This document shows positions 5,931-7,073 of a stretch of DNA of 7,073 nt, piece by piece. Each line of letters begins with the position of its first letter. Within the stretch, counting starts at the first letter, position 1. Made by a program: the position numbers and the translations under genes. The DNA is from Bacillota bacterium (GTDB lineage Bacteria > Bacillota > Clostridia > Acetivibrionales > DSM-1351). The DNA lies in NCBI GenBank assembly GCA_023398105.1, contig JAEWST010000028.1:1-7073 (forward strand), written 5' to 3'. The notes under the pieces are model-generated. The model had not been told where the DNA came from, made no database searches, and saw nothing but the letters and a program-made list of their open reading frames with translations.

Positions 5931-6277
5931 TTAATTACGCATAAAATTAATATTTATTTAATAATATTGTCATATTTTTGAATTTTACTTTTTTTTATTC
6001 ATGATCCTCTTTACTATCTGACACTATCATTAACTCAATATATATTCTATGGTACATGGTAATGGTAGGCACTATTCAAACACTATTTTTATTTCCATCG
6101 TGAAAGATGATGGTATTAGACACTAAAATAAGTCCATATACTAATTTTAAATTATTGGTATATAGGATTAGTTAGATGTCCAAATTAATTTATATGGCTA
6201 ATGGGGCAATAATGGGTCAAATTGATTGTTACCTATACCAAAACCATTGATTTTACTATACTTTAACCTAATTAACC
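5931..6277. other. AT-rich intergenic region with repeat copy 2
   Basis: No gene is supportable. The region holds repeat copy 2 (6110-6185). Just left of it is a related partial motif (ATGGTAGGCACTATTC at 6062-6077) and a small hairpin (CCATC...GATGG at 6094-6113). Otherwise it is low-complexity AT-rich DNA. Confidence 0.5.
6110..6185. repeat. Dispersed repeat, copy 2, with inner inverted repeat
   Basis: Direct-orientation partner of the repeat at 4826-4903. The arms here are CACTAAAATAAGTCCATA (6121-6138) and TATAGGATTAGTTAGATGTCC without its first base (6162-6181), again inverted with a spacer of about 24 bases. Weaker similarity continues to about 6222, where GGGTCAAAT matches ATGTCAAAT in copy 1. 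The copies bracket the secreted-protein cassette. Confidence 0.7.
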
Positions 6278-6305
6278 GTAGGTTCGATTCCTATCAGATG
6301 CACTA
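6278..6305 (+). tRNA. Isolated 3' end of a tRNA gene (tRNA-Arg-like), probable attachment-site remnant
   Basis: GTAGG-TTCGATT-CCTAT forms a five-pair T-stem with a canonical seven-base T-loop. CAGATGC follows as a seven-base acceptor 3' strand, then A as discriminator and CTA in place of CCA. The matching 5' acceptor strand GCATCTG and the D and anticodon arms are absent upstream, so this is not a functional tRNA. A GCATCTG/CAGATGC acceptor is typical of some Firmicute tRNA-Arg genes (from memory). Integrative elements that insert into tRNA 3' ends leave exactly such a tail at the far boundary. Confidence 0.75.
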
Positions 6306-6327
6306 TAATTATATAGAATTATTAACC

Positions 6328-6356
6328 AAAAATCCTTGTTTTAAAAGGATTTTTTT
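6328..6356 (+). terminator. Rho-independent terminator after the tRNA tail
   Basis: AAAAATCCTT pairs with AAGGATTTTT around a seven-base loop, ending in a run of T. It stands about 23 bases after the tRNA 3' end on the same strand, as a tRNA gene's own terminator would. This supports the view that DNA to the right is the original flank of the tRNA gene. Confidence 0.8.
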
Positions 6357-6359
6357 AGT

Positions 6360-6498
6360 TTACAGTTTCTTAAATCATTTTGAATCTTCTTAACCATATA
6401 TATCCACTTAAACAAATTTTTAATACTAAAAAATTAAAATTCAGACCGCTGCAACTACAGAATTATGTTTTGCTGCTTCTCATAGTAAAATATCTCAT
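6360..6498. other. AT-rich spacer without recognisable features
   Basis: I see no reading frame, repeat or structured RNA in this stretch. It lies between two converging terminators. Confidence 0.5.
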
Positions 6499-6544
6499 CT
6501 AAATAAAAACCAGCCGATAACAATGGGACTGTTACCGACTGGTT
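6499..6544 (-). terminator. Strong rho-independent terminator of the right-hand operon
   Basis: AACCAGTCGGTAACA pairs with TGTTATCGGCTGGTT (15 pairs, two G-U) around a seven-base loop, followed by TTTTTATTT on the minus strand. It lies 20 bases after the stop of the 81-aa membrane-protein gene. The plus strand also carries a T-rich run after the hairpin, so it may act in both directions. Confidence 0.88.
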
Positions 6545-6563
6545 AAATTATTTTTTATTCTGC

Positions 6564-6809
6564 CTATGGCAATTTTCCAAAGAACCCAACTATAAAAGCT
6601 GAAATAATGAGTAATATAGAAAATACATATTTATAATTCTTTTTTATACTAAGCATCCATATGGAACAAATCAGACTTGATATGATAACAATGTATACCG
6701 TCAGCATTTGTAAAAGGCTGTTATACAATTTATAATGATTTGCACTCCACATAATAATTGTAAAAACCGTAAATACAATCATGGAGATTGTTTTTATTAT
6801 TTTTTTCAT
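6564..6809 (-). CDS. Small three-helix membrane protein, candidate immunity or partner protein
   Basis: This 81-aa protein is almost entirely hydrophobic, with three segments (about residues 7-23, 32-53 and 60-77), a basic start MKKIIK and a basic loop KKNYKY between helices 2 and 3, which suggests an N-in orientation. The ATG at 6809 is one base after the upstream gene's stop (TAAAATG). There is no strong Shine-Dalgarno, so translation is probably coupled. A strong terminator follows. It shares no obvious sequence with the 65-aa membrane protein at 5012-5209, but occupies the same position downstream of a larger gene. No family is recognised; an immunity-like role is an inference from size and position only. 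Confidence 0.8.
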   Translation of the reverse strand: MKKIIKTISMIVFTVFTIIMWSANHYKLYNSLLQMLTVYIVIISSLICSIWMLSIKKNYKYVFSILLIISAFIVGFFGKLP

Positions 6810-6810
6810 T

Positions 6811-7073
6811 TTAATATGTTCGAACAGAAGTTATCTGATGTGAAATTTTATATACTTGTCGTCTGCCCATTCTGGTTCTGTAGTATTTTACGGTTTTTAT
6901 GGATAATTTTAATCCATGACTAGAATCATTAGGGATCAGTAAAGTGCCGCCTCCTACAATTGTGCTGATTGTGCCAGTTATGCCACCAGCAATTTGTGCT
7001 CCTGGAACTTTTGTCAGTATTAAACCAACAACTCCCGCTACAGTGGCCGTTGTACCTATGGTATCTCTAATTT
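6811..7073 (-). CDS. C-terminal part of a Gly-rich hydrophobic protein, cut by right edge
   Basis: An open frame enters from the right edge and gives 86 residues before TAA. It begins with a long Gly/Thr/Val/Ile-rich hydrophobic stretch of about 45 residues (GTTATVAGVVGLILTKVPGA, then AQIAGGITGTISTIVGGG). This looks like one or two Gly-rich membrane-inserting helices. A basic, aromatic, strand-like tail follows (LKLSIKTVKYYRTRMGRRQ, then VYKISHQITSVRTY). The N-terminus and any signal peptide lie outside the window. Gly-rich amphipathic helices with GxxxG-like spacing are common in membrane-active peptides, so a bacteriocin-like product is possible, but a channel-type or other membrane-associated protein cannot be excluded. 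It forms a tight operon with the 81-aa membrane protein. Confidence 0.78.
   Translation of the reverse strand, partial: IRDTIGTTATVAGVVGLILTKVPGAQIAGGITGTISTIVGGGTLLIPNDSSHGLKLSIKTVKYYRTRMGRRQVYKISHQITSVRTY

Noticed and set aside
6008..6022. Very short reading frame MNKKK after AGAGG on the minus strand near 6000
   Set aside because: Five codons in AT-rich DNA; a chance match without any supporting signal.
6094..6113. CCATC...GATGG hairpin as a terminator
   Set aside because: The stem is only five pairs, with no U-tract on either strand and no gene ending nearby.
4826..6222. CRISPR-like array from the two repeats
   Set aside because: Only two diverged copies over 1.3 kb apart with genes between them; no spacer periodicity and no cas gene.
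6735..6923. 62-aa plus-strand ORF
   Set aside because: It runs antisense across the junction of two tightly linked minus-strand genes and lacks a ribosome site.

Overview
The window looks like an accessory, mobile-DNA-rich stretch from a low-GC Gram-positive bacterium, probably an anaerobic gut Firmicute of the Lachnospiraceae/Clostridia type. Supporting signs are AT-rich cargo genes, strong AGGAGG-type ribosome binding sites, TTGACA promoters, U-tract terminators and an IS66-type transposase remnant. No marker gene allows a species call. Every protein gene I can support lies on the minus strand; the only plus-strand features are a tRNA 3' tail and the terminator after it.

Left third (1-3145): two group II introns in tandem, both on the minus strand. 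Intron A (3145 to 975) is complete. It has a GUGCG 5' end, a 478-residue reverse transcriptase/maturase, domain V, and a domain VI hairpin ending in AU. Intron B starts at 971, only three bases after intron A ends, and runs off the left edge with the first 190 residues of a second, different reverse transcriptase. Intron A begins directly after the T-run of a rho-independent terminator, the behaviour known for class IIC introns.

Middle (3146-4357): the terminator closes a compact three-gene operon encoding a 104-aa protein of unknown function, a 143-aa soluble protein with YbjN-like character, and a three-helix membrane protein. The operon starts exactly where a truncated IS66 transposase frame ends, with a 4-base ATGA overlap.

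Right-middle (4735-6277): two diverged copies of a roughly 76-78 bp repeat, each containing an imperfect inverted repeat, bracket a self-contained two-gene cassette. The cassette encodes a 195-aa secreted, cysteine-free, aromatic-rich protein and a 65-aa two-helix membrane protein, and has its own promoter.

Right end (6278-7073): an isolated tRNA 3' end (T-arm plus acceptor strand, tRNA-Arg-like) is followed by a plus-strand terminator. This looks like the target-site copy left by an integrative element. Beyond it, reading back toward it, is a second pair: the C-terminus of a Gly-rich hydrophobic protein cut by the right edge, and an 81-aa membrane protein one base downstream, closed by a strong terminator.

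The recurring theme is a short operon joining a secreted or soluble protein to a small membrane protein, with mobile-element debris between the operons. A toxin (bacteriocin-like) plus immunity role is an attractive inference for the two right-hand pairs, but no recognised domain proves it.
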